Origin: Christensenella sp. UBA7597
GTDB lineage: Bacteria > Bacillota > Clostridia > Christensenellales > Borkfalkiaceae
Direction of reading: 5' to 3'
Length of the DNA: 26,460 nt
Assembly (NCBI GenBank): GCA_002474405.1
Contig: DLQW01000034.1
Location: 7,873 to 34,332, forward strand
Part shown: piece by piece, positions 6,763 to 14,925 of the stretch
Layout: each line of letters starts with the position of its first letter
Position numbering within the stretch: position 1 is the first letter of the stretch
The notes under the pieces: model-generated
Told to the model about the DNA's origin: nothing
Seen by the model: only the letters and a program-made list of their open reading frames with translations
The model's database searches: none
Translations under genes and position numbers: made by a program

Positions 6763-6979
6763 GATAAATTTCATTTGTCAAGCGCGTTTTCCCGCGGCTT
6801 ATATGGTGATGAGTAAGCCGAAAGAACGCGCTTTCTCCTTTTTTTGCGATGATATTGCCGGGAAAAACGGCAATATCGAGATTGTTTTGCAAGATTGCGG
6901 CAGAGTTTTCAGCGCATGCGTCGCCGAAAAATAACAGCAAAAAGCCCTTCCGCAAATAAACGGAGGGCTTTCTTTTTTT
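6763..6979 (+). ncRNA. Candidate free-standing structured small RNA, about 215 nt, family not recognised
   Basis: The transcript is bounded by the promoter at 6728-6756 and the terminator ending at 6979. P1 pairs AAGCGCGTT (6780-6788) with AACGCGCTT (6825-6833). It encloses CGGCTTA (6795-6801) paired with TAAGCCG (6814-6820) and a 12-base loop. P2 pairs GATATTGCCG (6851-6860) with CGGCAATATC (6868-6877), 10 bp perfect. A weak third stem may span 6898-6926, followed by the terminator hairpin. The linker 6834-6847 is unpaired TCTCC plus a U-run, complementary to Shine-Dalgarno sequences. It is not 6S, tmRNA, RNase P, SRP RNA or a riboswitch known to me. The next gene downstream is on the opposite strand, so a cis leader is unlikely. 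A 43-codon ORF (6803-6934) exists but has no ribosome binding site. Confidence 0.65.
6941..6979. terminator. Bidirectional rho-independent terminator
   Basis: AAAGCCCTTCCG (6941-6952) pairs with CGGAGGGCTTT (6961-6971) with one bulged T. On the plus strand it is followed by C and seven Ts (6973-6979), ending the small RNA. On the minus strand the stem is followed by TTTTTGCTG and can end the aldo/keto reductase operon. Confidence 0.88.
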
Positions 6980-6998
6980 AATGATTCATACGAAAAAT

Positions 6999-7460
6999 TT
7001 ATTTGTGCGAGGCGCGGAGTTCCTGCAGGCGCTTGCAAACGGCAAGATACCCCTCTTCGCAATCGGAAATTTCCAGTACGGCGCGTTCCATCGGGCACAT
7101 ATCCGTGCCCTCGCGGTTGATGATTTTTTCCGTAAGCGTGCCGTACCTCGTATATACGCCGTGTTCTTCGAGATACCGCTTCCCGCTTTCGGACAGCGTT
7201 TTCGCGTACACCGCCGCGACGCCCGCTTTTACGAACAGCATCGCCGCGGCTTTGCCGACGACGACGTCCGCCGCAGAAAAGCCGTTTAAATCACGCTTTT
7301 CCGCGATAAAACCGAGCATCGGCGCGACGCCGCGCAAATCGCTTGTTAAAATCTGCCCGCCCTTGCACAGCGCGAGAGTATGCCCCGCAAGCGCGTTTTT
7401 TGCCGCTTGCAAATCGGCGGGTATTTGCGTAGTTCCCGTAGTGTTTTTACAATTCGGCAT
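6999..7460 (-). CDS. DUF1893 (TM1506-like) protein
   Basis: This 153-residue soluble protein matches the DUF1893 family. Typical blocks are LCKGGQILTSDLRGVAPML (31-49), FSAADVVVGKAAAMLFVKAGV (61-81, split by a conserved Gly-Lys) and a C-terminal CPMERAVLE (122-130). The family prototype, Thermotoga TM1506, has a cytidine-deaminase-like fold, but no activity is established. It is the last gene of a three-gene operon, 16 bases after the ECF S component gene, with AAGGA 9 bases before ATG 7460. Its position beside a vitamin-type transporter component suggests a role in handling the imported small molecule, which is inference. The transcript probably ends at 6941-6979. Confidence 0.88.
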   Translation of the reverse strand: MPNCKNTTGTTQIPADLQAAKNALAGHTLALCKGGQILTSDLRGVAPMLGFIAEKRDLNGFSAADVVVGKAAAMLFVKAGVAAVYAKTLSESGKRYLEEHGVYTRYGTLTEKIINREGTDMCPMERAVLEISDCEEGYLAVCKRLQELRASHK

Positions 7461-7476
7461 AGGTGGTAGTCCTTGA

Positions 7477-8055
7477 TTATTCGCCTTTTTTATCGAGCAA
7501 TTTTTTCAGCGCGATAACGATGAGCGGAACGGCGATCGCCTGCAGGATGAGTCCCGTGCCGCCCGACAGAATCTGCGACCAGATCATAGAGGGCGTGAAC
7601 GGCGTAACCGATTGAAAAATCGCGACGAGCGCCAGAAACGCGGCTCTGCCTGTAATCTGCGCCGAAATTACCGCGGGAAACGCCCAGAGCGCGTTCTTCG
7701 CGATTTTTTCGGAGAATGCGCCCGACACGGCGGCGAACACGACCAGTTCCGCCATCATGAACGGAAGCCGCGCAAGCGCCGGCATGGGATTGCCCGCGGC
7801 GGACGTAATGAGGAAGCTGACGAGCGGCGAAAGCGCGCCGACCGCAAGCCCCCATTTTGCGCCGAGCAGGCACCCGCCGATAAGAACGGGCAGATACATG
7901 GGCAGAAACTTCACGCCCGACTGCGCGCCGAACGCGAAATGAAACAGCTGCGGCAAAACCACCGCCAGCGCGATTAAACCGACGGAAATCAACGTTTTTA
8001 CCGTGATTTTTACGCGCAGAGAAACTTGTCTGCTTGTTAATACGCTTTCAATCAT
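7477..8055 (-). CDS. ECF transporter S component (substrate-binding membrane protein)
   Basis: This 192-residue protein has about six hydrophobic segments (near 20-38, 52-66, 69-85, 95-113, 124-146, 162-183). The motif FLPMYLPVLIGGCLLG (50-65) and GLAVGALSPL (69-78) are typical of ECF S components, which capture vitamins or similar compounds for import. The ATPases (EcfA, EcfA2) and EcfT are not in this window, so it is presumably a group II S component sharing a module encoded elsewhere. Substrate cannot be assigned. The AAGGAG site at 8071-8066 lies in the 17-base gap after the aldo/keto reductase gene, so translation follows directly in the same operon. Confidence 0.85.
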   Translation of the reverse strand: MIESVLTSRQVSLRVKITVKTLISVGLIALAVVLPQLFHFAFGAQSGVKFLPMYLPVLIGGCLLGAKWGLAVGALSPLVSFLITSAAGNPMPALARLPFMMAELVVFAAVSGAFSEKIAKNALWAFPAVISAQITGRAAFLALVAIFQSVTPFTPSMIWSQILSGGTGLILQAIAVPLIVIALKKLLDKKGE

Positions 8056-8072
8056 TTTCTTAATGCTCCTTG

Positions 8073-9236
8073 TTATTTTTCAAATTCTTTCGCGACGTCC
8101 TGCAAAAGCTTGCGGATCGGCAAGTGCTGCGGGCAGATTTTTTCGCATTTGCCGCATCGGATACAATCGGACGCTTTGCCGTTATACTTCGTATACACGG
8201 AATTGTAATAGTAATCGGCGTTCCAGTCGTGGAAGTTATGCTTGGAATTCATGCACGAGAACAAATCGGGAATGGAAATGTGCTTCGGGCAGCCGTCCGT
8301 GCAATAGCGGCACGCCGTGCAGGGAATCATGTGCTTCGCGTGATACAGCGCGCAGACTTTTTCCACCGCCGCTTCTTCCGCGGCGCTGAGCGGAGAGAAA
8401 TTCTTCATGTACGATAAATTGTCCTGCATCTGCGCAAAATTGCTCATGCCGGAAAGTGTCATGAAAACGCCCTCGTGCCCCGCCGCATAGCGCACGGCGT
8501 AGCTTGCGTAACTCGGCTGTTTTTGCTCTTCGTTTTTTTGTTCGTTCGCCCACAGGGTATCGAAAACGGCTTTTGCGTCGTCGGTGAGATTTGCGAGCGT
8601 GCCGCCTTTGACGGGCTCCATAATCATCATCGGCTTGCCGTGTTTGCGGCAGACTTCGTAGCATTTGCCCGACTGCACGGCGGGATCTTCGAAATCGAGA
8701 TAGTTCAGCTGAATCTGCACCGCTTCCACTTCGGGATAGGCGGTGAGAATTTCGTCCAGCACCTCGGCTTTATCGTGGAAAGACATACACAGGTGGCGGA
8801 TTCTGCCCTCTTTTTTGAACTGCATCGCTTTTTCGTAGGCGTGGCAGGCGCGGTATTTTTCGAAAATTTCGCGGCTCTGCGCGTGCATTAAGTAGAAATC
8901 GAAATATTCGAGTCCGCAGCTTTTCAGCTGTGCTTCGAACAGAGGTTCGATTTCCTCTTCTTTTCGGAAACAGCTTGTGGAAAGCTTGTTTGCGAACACG
9001 AAACTTTCGCGGGGGTGGCGCGACGTCAGGCAATCGCGCAACGCCGTTTCGCTTTGCCCGCCGAGGTACACGCGCGCGGTATCGAAATAATTGAAGCCTT
9101 GCGACAGAAAGTAATCGACCATCTTCGTAAACTCGGCATAATCCACTTTTTCGCCCTGCATCGGCAGACGCATGCAACCGAAGCCGAAATTCTTTTTCAC
9201 TTCGGAAAAATACGGATTTTTTTCGTTTTGCTGCAT
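8073..9236 (-). CDS. Aldo/keto reductase with two C-terminal [4Fe-4S] motifs
   Basis: Residues 1-290 form an aldo/keto reductase barrel with the catalytic tetrad Asp52, Tyr57, Lys84 and His118 in recognisable contexts (YFDTARVY, FVFANKL, YLMHAQ). Residues 300-387 add a ferredoxin-like domain. Cluster one is Cys306, 309, 312 and 316 (CTACRYCTDGCP); cluster two is Cys358, 361, 364 and 368 (CIRCGKCEKICP). This fusion is common in anaerobic Clostridia and implies electron exchange between NAD(P)H or a carbonyl substrate and Fe-S carriers. Substrate is unknown. It has no signal peptide. ATG 9236 follows AAGGAGAAAG. It is first in an operon with the ECF S component and DUF1893 genes, behind a MerR-type promoter at 9308-9338. 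Confidence 0.93.
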   Translation of the reverse strand: MQQNEKNPYFSEVKKNFGFGCMRLPMQGEKVDYAEFTKMVDYFLSQGFNYFDTARVYLGGQSETALRDCLTSRHPRESFVFANKLSTSCFRKEEEIEPLFEAQLKSCGLEYFDFYLMHAQSREIFEKYRACHAYEKAMQFKKEGRIRHLCMSFHDKAEVLDEILTAYPEVEAVQIQLNYLDFEDPAVQSGKCYEVCRKHGKPMMIMEPVKGGTLANLTDDAKAVFDTLWANEQKNEEQKQPSYASYAVRYAAGHEGVFMTLSGMSNFAQMQDNLSYMKNFSPLSAAEEAAVEKVCALYHAKHMIPCTACRYCTDGCPKHISIPDLFSCMNSKHNFHDWNADYYYNSVYTKYNGKASDCIRCGKCEKICPQHLPIRKLLQDVAKEFEK

Positions 9237-9307
9237 TGTTTCTTTCTCCTTACCTGTTTTTCGGGAAAGCGGAACGCGCTATCCGCCCGCCTTTCCGTTC
9301 TGATTAT

Positions 9308-9338
9308 AGTATAATACTTAAAGCCAACTTTAAGTCAA
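9308..9338 (-). promoter_or_regulatory. MerR-family-type promoter/operator of the aldo/keto reductase operon
   Basis: On the minus strand TTGACT (9338-9333) and TATACT (9313-9308) are separated by 19 bases, longer than the normal 17. The spacer holds the perfect dyad CTTAAAGttggCTTTAAG (9334-9317), extendable to 8-bp arms. A dyad centred in an over-long spacer is the hallmark of MerR-family activation. The sequence resembles operators of the AdhR/NmlR electrophile-sensing subgroup as I remember them. A weaker reading uses TATTAT with a 16-base spacer. No merR gene lies in the window. Confidence 0.75.
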
Positions 9339-9388
9339 GCGTTTGAACGGGGCGGAAAGCAATTTTTTATAAAATTTTTTGCGGCTTG

Positions 9389-9427
9389 AAAAAGTCCGCC
9401 CCGCGGACGGATGGTTCGCGGGGCGGA
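9389..9427 (-). terminator. Rho-independent terminator of uvrA
   Basis: TCCGCCCCGCG (9395-9405) pairs perfectly with CGCGGGGCGGA (9417-9427) across an 11-base loop. On the minus strand the stem is followed by C and five Ts (9393-9389), 17 bases after the uvrA stop codon. Confidence 0.85.
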
Positions 9428-9443
9428 GAAAAAACGAAATGAT

Positions 9444-12257
9444 TTACAGCATTTTCTTTAAGAACAAGCCCGTATAGCTGCCCTTTACGTCTGCCACCTC
9501 TTCCGGAGTGCCGCACGCCACCACCGTGCCGCCGCCGTCGCCCCCTTCGGGACCGAGATCCACGATATAATCGGCGCATTTGATGACGTCCAGATTATGC
9601 TCGATAACGATGACGGTGTTGCCGGAATTGCGGAGACGAAGCAGAATTTTCAACAGCTTGTCCACATCGTAAGAATGTAACCCCGTGGTAGGCTCGTCCA
9701 GAATATACGCCGTTCTGCCCGTGGAGCGTTTTGAAAGTTCGGTGGCGAGCTTTACGCGCTGCGCTTCGCCGCCCGAAAGCGTTGTGGCGGACTGACCGAG
9801 CTTCATGTAGCCCAAGCCCACCTCTTCGAGCGTTCTGATTTTATTGTAGACGGACGGAACGGGTTTGAAAAATTCGCAGGCTTCGTCGATCGTCATATCG
9901 AGGACGTCGGCAATCGACTTGCCCTTGTATTTTACTTCGAGCGTTTCGCGGTTGTAGCGCTTGCCGCCGCAGACTTCGCACGGCACGAAAATATCGGGCA
10001 GGAAGTGCATTTCGATTTTGATGATGCCGTCGCCGAAGCAGTGTTCGCATCTGCCGCCCGCCATATTGAAGGAAAATCTGCCCGCTTTGTAGCCGCGCTC
10101 TTTCGCGTCCTGCGTGGCGGCGTAAAGTTCGCGGATGAGCCCGAACACGCCCGTGTAGGTGGCGGGGTTGGAACGCGGCGTTCTGCCGATGGGAGATTGA
10201 TCGATGGCGATCACTTTATCGAAATTTTCCATGCCGAGAATTTCGCCCGATTTGCCTTTGGGAAGCCGCGCGCCGTTCAGCTCGTCCGCCAGCGCGGGAT
10301 ATAAAATTTCGTTGATGAGCGAGGATTTTCCGCTGCCCGATACGCCCGTTACCGCCGTGAAAAGCCCCACGGGAAAGCGCACGTCGATGCCTTTCAGGTT
10401 GTTTTGCCTGCAATCTTTCACTTCCAGCCAGCGACCGTCCGGCTGCACGCGCGTTTTCGGCGTTTCGATTTTTCGTCTGCCCGCCAGATAATCGCCTGTA
10501 ATCGAACGCGGCTCCGCCATAATGTCCGCCTGCGTGCCGCACGCCACCACTTCGCCGCCGTGCACGCCCGCGTACGGACCGATGTCCACGATATAATCCG
10601 CCGCGCGGATGGTGTCTTCGTCGTGCTCCACCACGATGAGCGTATTGCCGAGATCGCGCAGCCCCTGCAAAGACGAAAGCAGTTTTTCGTTGTCGCGCTG
10701 GTGCAGCCCGATGCTCGGTTCGTCGAGGATATACAAAACGCCCGTGAGCGCGCTGCCGATCTGCGTGGCGAGGCGGATGCGCTGCGCTTCGCCGCCCGAA
10801 AGCCCCACCGCCGAACGGGAAAGCGTCAGATATTGCAGCCCTACGTTTTTCAGGAAGCCGAGGCGGCTGCGGATTTCTTTTAAAATGCCCTCCGCGATTA
10901 AGCTTTCGCTTTCGGTGAATTGCAGTCCGTCCAGAAAATCGAGCAGTTTTTCCACGGAAAGCGAGGTTAATTCGTAGATATTCAAGCCGCCGATCGTTAC
11001 GGCGAGCGCTTCTTTTTTCAGGCGTTTTCCGCCGCACGTATCACAGGGCATGGTGCGCATATAGCGTTCGATATCGTACTTCACGCCGTCCGACGAGGTT
11101 TGCGCGTAGCGGCGCTGGAGATTGTTGACGAAGCCCTCCCACGCCATTTTATAGCTGCCCGAAAACGAGCGCGTGGAATACGCCATATCGAATTTTTCGC
11201 CGTCGTTGCCGTACATCAAAAGATCGTACACGCTCTTCGGCAGGTCTTTGACGGGAACGTCCAGCGAGAAGCCGTAGCGCTTCGCAAGCGAATTGACGTA
11301 CATCTGCGTTTGCGAATTGCTTTCGAGGCACCAGCCCGCCACGTGTATGGCGCCCTCGCGCAGCGTTTTGGTTTTATCCGGGCAGATGAGATCGGGATCG
11401 ACAAGCTGTTTGAAGCCTAACCCCGAACAATCTGGGCAGGCGCCGTACGGCGTGTTGAACGAGAACAGACGGGGTTCTACCTCTTCGATGGAAACGCCGC
11501 AATCGGGGCAGGCGTACGAGGTGGAAAACAATTCTTCGTTGCCGTCGCAATCGATAACGACCAGCCCGTCCGCAAGTTTAAGCGCGGTTTCGAGCGAATC
11601 GGTAAGGCGCTTTAAAACGCCCTCTTTCACCACAAGGCGATCTACCACCACCGAGATATTGTGCTTGATATTCTTTTCGAGGTGAATTTCTTCCTGTAAA
11701 TCGTACACGGCTCCGTCGATTTTCACGCGGGCGTAGCCGCTTTTTTTGTAATTCTGCAGTTCTTTTACGTATTCGCCTTTTCTGCCGCGCACGACGGGCG
11801 CGTTAACTAAAATTTTGCTGCCATCCGGCATCGCCATCACCTTGTCGGCGATTTCGTCCACCGTCTGGTGGCGGATTTCTCTGCCGCATTTCGGGCAGTG
11901 CACCACCCCGACGCGGGCGTACAAAAGACGGAAATAATCGTAAATTTCCGTAACCGTGCCCACTGTGGAACGAGGGTTGCGCGAAGTAGTTTTCTGATCG
12001 ATGCTCACCGCGGGAGACAAGCCCTCTATGCTCTCTACGTCCGGTTTTTCCATCTGCCCCAGAAACTGGCGGGCATAGGAAGAAAGGCTTTCCACATAGC
12101 GGCGCTGCCCCTCGGCGAAAATGGTTTCGAAAGCGAGCGTGGATTTGCCGCTGCCCGAAAGCCCCGTGAACACCGTGAGTTTGTTGCGCGGAATGGTTAC
12201 GTTGATATTTTTTAAATTGTTTTCTTTGGCGCCTTTGACGACGATATTTTCCTGCAT
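9444..12257 (-). CDS. uvrA: Excinuclease ABC subunit A (UvrA)
   Basis: UvrA is the damage-sensing ATPase of nucleotide excision repair; it loads UvrB on damaged DNA. The 937-residue length is standard. The first ATPase has Walker [10 protein letters not shown] at 32-40, the typical [15 protein letters not shown], a CPDC...CPDC zinc module, [12 protein letters not shown] and [12 protein letters not shown]. The second has GVSGSGKSS, a CEHC...CEVC zinc module, [12 protein letters not shown] and [11 protein letters not shown]. Nothing essential is missing. ATG 12257 has AGGAAG upstream. In many Bacillota uvrA follows uvrB almost directly. Here a 460-base repeat-filled gap separates them, so uvrA may have its own promoter or depend on read-through. 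A terminator follows at 9389-9427. Confidence 0.97.
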   Translation of the reverse strand: MQENIVVKGAKENNLKNINVTIPRNKLTVFTGLSGSGKSTLAFETIFAEGQRRYVESLSSYARQFLGQMEKPDVESIEGLSPAVSIDQKTTSRNPRSTVGTVTEIYDYFRLLYARVGVVHCPKCGREIRHQTVDEIADKVMAMPDGSKILVNAPVVRGRKGEYVKELQNYKKSGYARVKIDGAVYDLQEEIHLEKNIKHNISVVVDRLVVKEGVLKRLTDSLETALKLADGLVVIDCDGNEELFSTSYACPDCGVSIEEVEPRLFSFNTPYGACPDCSGLGFKQLVDPDLICPDKTKTLREGAIHVAGWCLESNSQTQMYVNSLAKRYGFSLDVPVKDLPKSVYDLLMYGNDGEKFDMAYSTRSFSGSYKMAWEGFVNNLQRRYAQTSSDGVKYDIERYMRTMPCDTCGGKRLKKEALAVTIGGLNIYELTSLSVEKLLDFLDGLQFTESESLIAEGILKEIRSRLGFLKNVGLQYLTLSRSAVGLSGGEAQRIRLATQIGSALTGVLYILDEPSIGLHQRDNEKLLSSLQGLRDLGNTLIVVEHDEDTIRAADYIVDIGPYAGVHGGEVVACGTQADIMAEPRSITGDYLAGRRKIETPKTRVQPDGRWLEVKDCRQNNLKGIDVRFPVGLFTAVTGVSGSGKSSLINEILYPALADELNGARLPKGKSGEILGMENFDKVIAIDQSPIGRTPRSNPATYTGVFGLIRELYAATQDAKERGYKAGRFSFNMAGGRCEHCFGDGIIKIEMHFLPDIFVPCEVCGGKRYNRETLEVKYKGKSIADVLDMTIDEACEFFKPVPSVYNKIRTLEEVGLGYMKLGQSATTLSGGEAQRVKLATELSKRSTGRTAYILDEPTTGLHSYDVDKLLKILLRLRNSGNTVIVIEHNLDVIKCADYIVDLGPEGGDGGGTVVACGTPEEVADVKGSYTGLFLKKML

Positions 12258-12314
12258 TGTATTCTGCTTCCTGTTATGGTATTTTTGTTTTTTTAAGATA
12301 TTCGGTTACGGGCT

Positions 12315-12504
12315 GCCCCTTGATTTTCGGAAATTTTTCATCAAAAATATTCAGAAAACCAAAAACGGGCTGCGCATAATATGCTGCGCCCCTCATCCCC
12401 TTGCTTCGCAAGCAGCTTCCCCCCAAGGGGAAGCCGCGAAGCGGCTGACAATTTTTGCCGAAAAAAATGAAGTTCACTGAATTTTTTTCAGGCAAGGGGA
12501 AGCC
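12315..12504. repeat. Type B palindromic repeat (MITE-like), copy 2
   Basis: This block matches 71-257 end to end with similar length (190 against 187 bases). It shares the start GCCCCTTGATTTTC, the central CATAATATGC, a two-hairpin unit at 12389-12435 and the end GCAAGGGGAAGCC. The inner stem differs from copy 1 (CTTGCttcGCAAG instead of GTCGCtttcaGCGAC), yet pairing is kept. It lies between uvrA and uvrB. Confidence 0.75.
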
Positions 12505-12518
12505 CTGATATAGGAGCG

Positions 12519-12675
12519 AATTTTTAATTATCCTCTCTCGGCGCTATGCGCCACTCTCCCCGAAGGGGAAAGCAAGAACGAGTAATTTTAGGACTGTTAT
12601 ATTTTGTTGCGTTGCGGACTGCGACTGCCCCTCATCCGTCGCCACCCGGCGACACCTTCCCCCCAAGGGGAAGGC
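12519..12675. repeat. Type A two-hairpin repeat, complete copy
   Basis: It starts AATTTTTAATTATCCTCT. Hairpin unit one (12532-12576) has the inner stem GGCGCtatGCGCC and then CTCCCC-gaag-GGGGAA. A spacer nearly identical to those at 5630-5679 and 5733-5783 follows. Hairpin unit two (12628-12675) has the inner stem GTCGCCacccGGCGAC and then CCTTCCCC-N4-GGGGAAGG. With copy 12315-12504 it fills most of the 460-base uvrA-uvrB gap (12258-12717). No promoter for uvrA could be identified with confidence there. Confidence 0.85.
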
Positions 12676-12717
12676 TTTTTACAAAGAAATGCAAAGCTTA
12701 TCGAAAGCCCTTTCCGC

Positions 12718-14685
12718 TTATTTGCGGGTGAGTTTTGCAAGCTGACGGCGCAATTCCGCTATCTTTTCGCGGATTTCGATCGCCCTTTCGAAATCGAGGT
12801 TTGCGCTTGCGATTTTCATCACCGCTTTCAGTTTTTCGATTTCGTCAGGAATATCTTTCGCCTTGATCTCTTCGCCGCCTTTCGCCTTTTTGCTGATGAC
12901 GAGCGACGATTTGATTTCTTTCACGATGGTTTTCGGCGTGATGCCGTGTTCCTCGTTGTAGCGCTTTTGTATCGTGCGGCGGCGGTTTGTTTCGTCGATG
13001 GCGCGGCGCATGCTGTCCGTAATCGTATCGGCGTACATAATCACCCGCCCGTCCGCGTTACGCGCCGCTCTGCCGATCGTCTGGATAAGCGCGGTATCGC
13101 TGCGCAGAAAGCCCTCTTTATCGGCGTCCAGAATCGCCACCAGCCGCACTTCCGGCATATCCAGCCCCTCGCGGAGCAGGTTGATGCCGCAAAGCACGTC
13201 GAACTCGCCCGCGCGCAAGCCGTTTACGATGTCTACGCGTTCCAGCGTATCCACGTCGCTGTGCATATATCGCACCTTGATGCCGTGCTCCTTTAAATAA
13301 TCGGTGAGCTCTTCCGCCATGCGCTTCGTGAGCGTGGTAACGAGCACTCTGCCGCCCGCCGTCTTTTCCTTATTGATTTCCGCGAACAAATCGTCGATCT
13401 GCCCTTTCGTGGGGCGCACGTCGATTTCGGGATCGAGCAGCCCCGTGGGGCGGATGAGCTGTTCGGCAAACTGCCCCGCCTGTTCGCGTTCGTAGGGGGC
13501 AGGGGTGGCGGAAACGCAGATGAGCTGCGGAACGCGCGCGTCGAATTCTTCGAACGTAAGCGGGCGGTTATCGTACGCCGATCGCATGCGGAAGCCGTAA
13601 TCCACCAGATTTTTTTTGCGCGAATAATCGCCGTGATACATGGCGCGGATTTGCGGAATCGTCATGTGGCTTTCGTCGATGAACACCAGAAACTCGCCTT
13701 TCGGGAAATAATCGAGCAGCGTGAACGAGGGTTCGCCGGGGCTTCTGCCGTCGAAATAACGACTGTAATTTTCGATGCCGCTGCAATAGCCGATTTCGCG
13801 CATCATTTCGAGATCGTGCTCGGTGCGCTGTTTCAGCCGCTGCGCTTCCAGAATTTTGCCCTCGTCCTGAAAAGCCTTTACTTCGCCCTGCAGGTCCTCT
13901 TCGATCATCGAAAGCGCGCCGCGCAATTTTTCGGTACCCACGGCGTACTGCGAAGCGGGGAAAATCGCCGCGTGCGAAAGTTCGTTCACGCGGTTGCCCG
14001 TAAGCGCTTCCACTTCGTAAATTTTATCGATTTCGTCGCCGAAATATTCCACGCGGATCGCGATTTCGGAAGCCGACGCGGGGAAAATTTCCAGCGTGTC
14101 GCCGCGCACGCGGAAGGTGGAACGGCGGAAGTCCGCATCGGAACGGGCGTATTGCAATTCCACAAGCTTGCGCATCAGCGCGTCGCGCGGGTATTCCATA
14201 CCGGGACGAAGCGAAATCGAAAGGCGGAAATATTCTTCGGGCGCGCCCAAGCCGTATATGCAGGACACCGAAGCCACCACGATGACGTCTTTCCGCTCCA
14301 TCAGGGCGCAGGTGGCGCTGTTGCGGAGTTTATCGATTTCGTCGTTCATCGACAAATCTTTTTCGATATAGGTATCGGTGGAAGGAACGTAGCTTTCCGG
14401 CTGATAATAATCGTAATACGAAACGAAATATTCCACGCGGTTTTCGGGGAAAAATTCGCGGAACTCGTTGCAAAGCTGCGCGGCAAGCGTTTTATTGTGC
14501 GCGATTACCAGCGTGGGACGATTGACGTTTTTGATGACGTTTGCCATCGTAAACGTTTTGCCGCTGCCCGTTACGCCGATAAGCACCTGCGTACGGATGC
14601 CGTCGCGCACGCCTTCGGTGAGCGTTTCTATCGCCTGCGGCTGATCGCCCGTGGGGGCATACGGCGCGTGCAATTTAAATTCCAT
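12718..14685 (-). CDS. uvrB: Excinuclease ABC subunit B (UvrB)
   Basis: UvrB verifies DNA damage and recruits UvrC for incision. The 655-residue protein has Walker A GVTGSGKT (37-44), the beta-hairpin region [12 protein letters not shown] (90-101), the DESH box, the helicase motif QTIGRAARN and a C-terminal UVR coiled coil ([20 protein letters not shown]) that binds UvrA/UvrC. The start was set at ATG 14685, where AAAGGAAAG lies just upstream and homology begins ([15 protein letters not shown]). A longer frame to 14787 would cross the promoter. A consensus-like promoter lies at 14759-14787 and a LexA-like box at 14730-14743, which fits SOS control known for uvrB in Bacillota. Confidence 0.97.
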   Translation of the reverse strand: MEFKLHAPYAPTGDQPQAIETLTEGVRDGIRTQVLIGVTGSGKTFTMANVIKNVNRPTLVIAHNKTLAAQLCNEFREFFPENRVEYFVSYYDYYQPESYVPSTDTYIEKDLSMNDEIDKLRNSATCALMERKDVIVVASVSCIYGLGAPEEYFRLSISLRPGMEYPRDALMRKLVELQYARSDADFRRSTFRVRGDTLEIFPASASEIAIRVEYFGDEIDKIYEVEALTGNRVNELSHAAIFPASQYAVGTEKLRGALSMIEEDLQGEVKAFQDEGKILEAQRLKQRTEHDLEMMREIGYCSGIENYSRYFDGRSPGEPSFTLLDYFPKGEFLVFIDESHMTIPQIRAMYHGDYSRKKNLVDYGFRMRSAYDNRPLTFEEFDARVPQLICVSATPAPYEREQAGQFAEQLIRPTGLLDPEIDVRPTKGQIDDLFAEINKEKTAGGRVLVTTLTKRMAEELTDYLKEHGIKVRYMHSDVDTLERVDIVNGLRAGEFDVLCGINLLREGLDMPEVRLVAILDADKEGFLRSDTALIQTIGRAARNADGRVIMYADTITDSMRRAIDETNRRRTIQKRYNEEHGITPKTIVKEIKSSLVISKKAKGGEEIKAKDIPDEIEKLKAVMKIASANLDFERAIEIREKIAELRRQLAKLTRK

Positions 14686-14729
14686 AGGCTTTCCTTTCCG
14701 CTCCTTTTTTCGACGTTTCCGATGAAAAA

Positions 14730-14743
14730 CAAACAAACGTTTG
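14730..14743. promoter_or_regulatory. Candidate LexA (DinR) box at uvrB
   Basis: CAAAC-AAAC-GTTTG matches the Bacillus consensus CGAAC-RNRY-GTTYC/G at 12 of 14 positions, with the central RNRY satisfied. It lies just downstream of the uvrB -10, where a repressor would block initiation. The G to A change in the first half-site weakens the call. Confidence 0.45.
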
Positions 14744-14758
14744 TGCTTTTTCGACATT

Positions 14759-14787
14759 ATTATAGCACTGCTTCGAAAAAAAAGCAA
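14759..14787 (-). promoter_or_regulatory. SigA promoter of uvrB
   Basis: On the minus strand TTGCTT (14787-14782), 17 bases, and a perfect TATAAT (14764-14759). The start would be near 14752, giving a leader of about 67 bases. No clear terminator for the upstream ATPase operon was found in 14788-14925. Confidence 0.8.
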
Positions 14788-14925
14788 GGCTATTTGCGGC
14801 GCATTTCGGACGGATTTGAAAATTTTTCGACGAAATTTTTTTGCCGCCGTTTTTTTCCGCCGCCCGGCTGCGACTTGCCCGCCGCAAGAGAGAAATCTGC
14901 GGAACGCGGCGCAGGGATTGCCGCG

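Noticed and set aside
6806..6825. Hammerhead-ribozyme-like core (TGATGAG ... CGAAA) in the small RNA region
   Set aside because: The base before TGATGA is G, not the required C, and no stem II can form between the two motifs. The same bases take part in a stronger CGGCTTA/TAAGCCG stem.
6803..6934. 43-codon ORF on the plus strand inside the small RNA transcript
   Set aside because: There is no ribosome binding site, the start lies in a hairpin loop, and the product resembles nothing known. A dual-function RNA is still possible, but coding is not supported.
6695..7098. Minus-strand ORFs crossing the small RNA gene and terminator
   Set aside because: They run through a strong terminator and promoter, overlap the DUF1893 gene 3' end and have no start signals.
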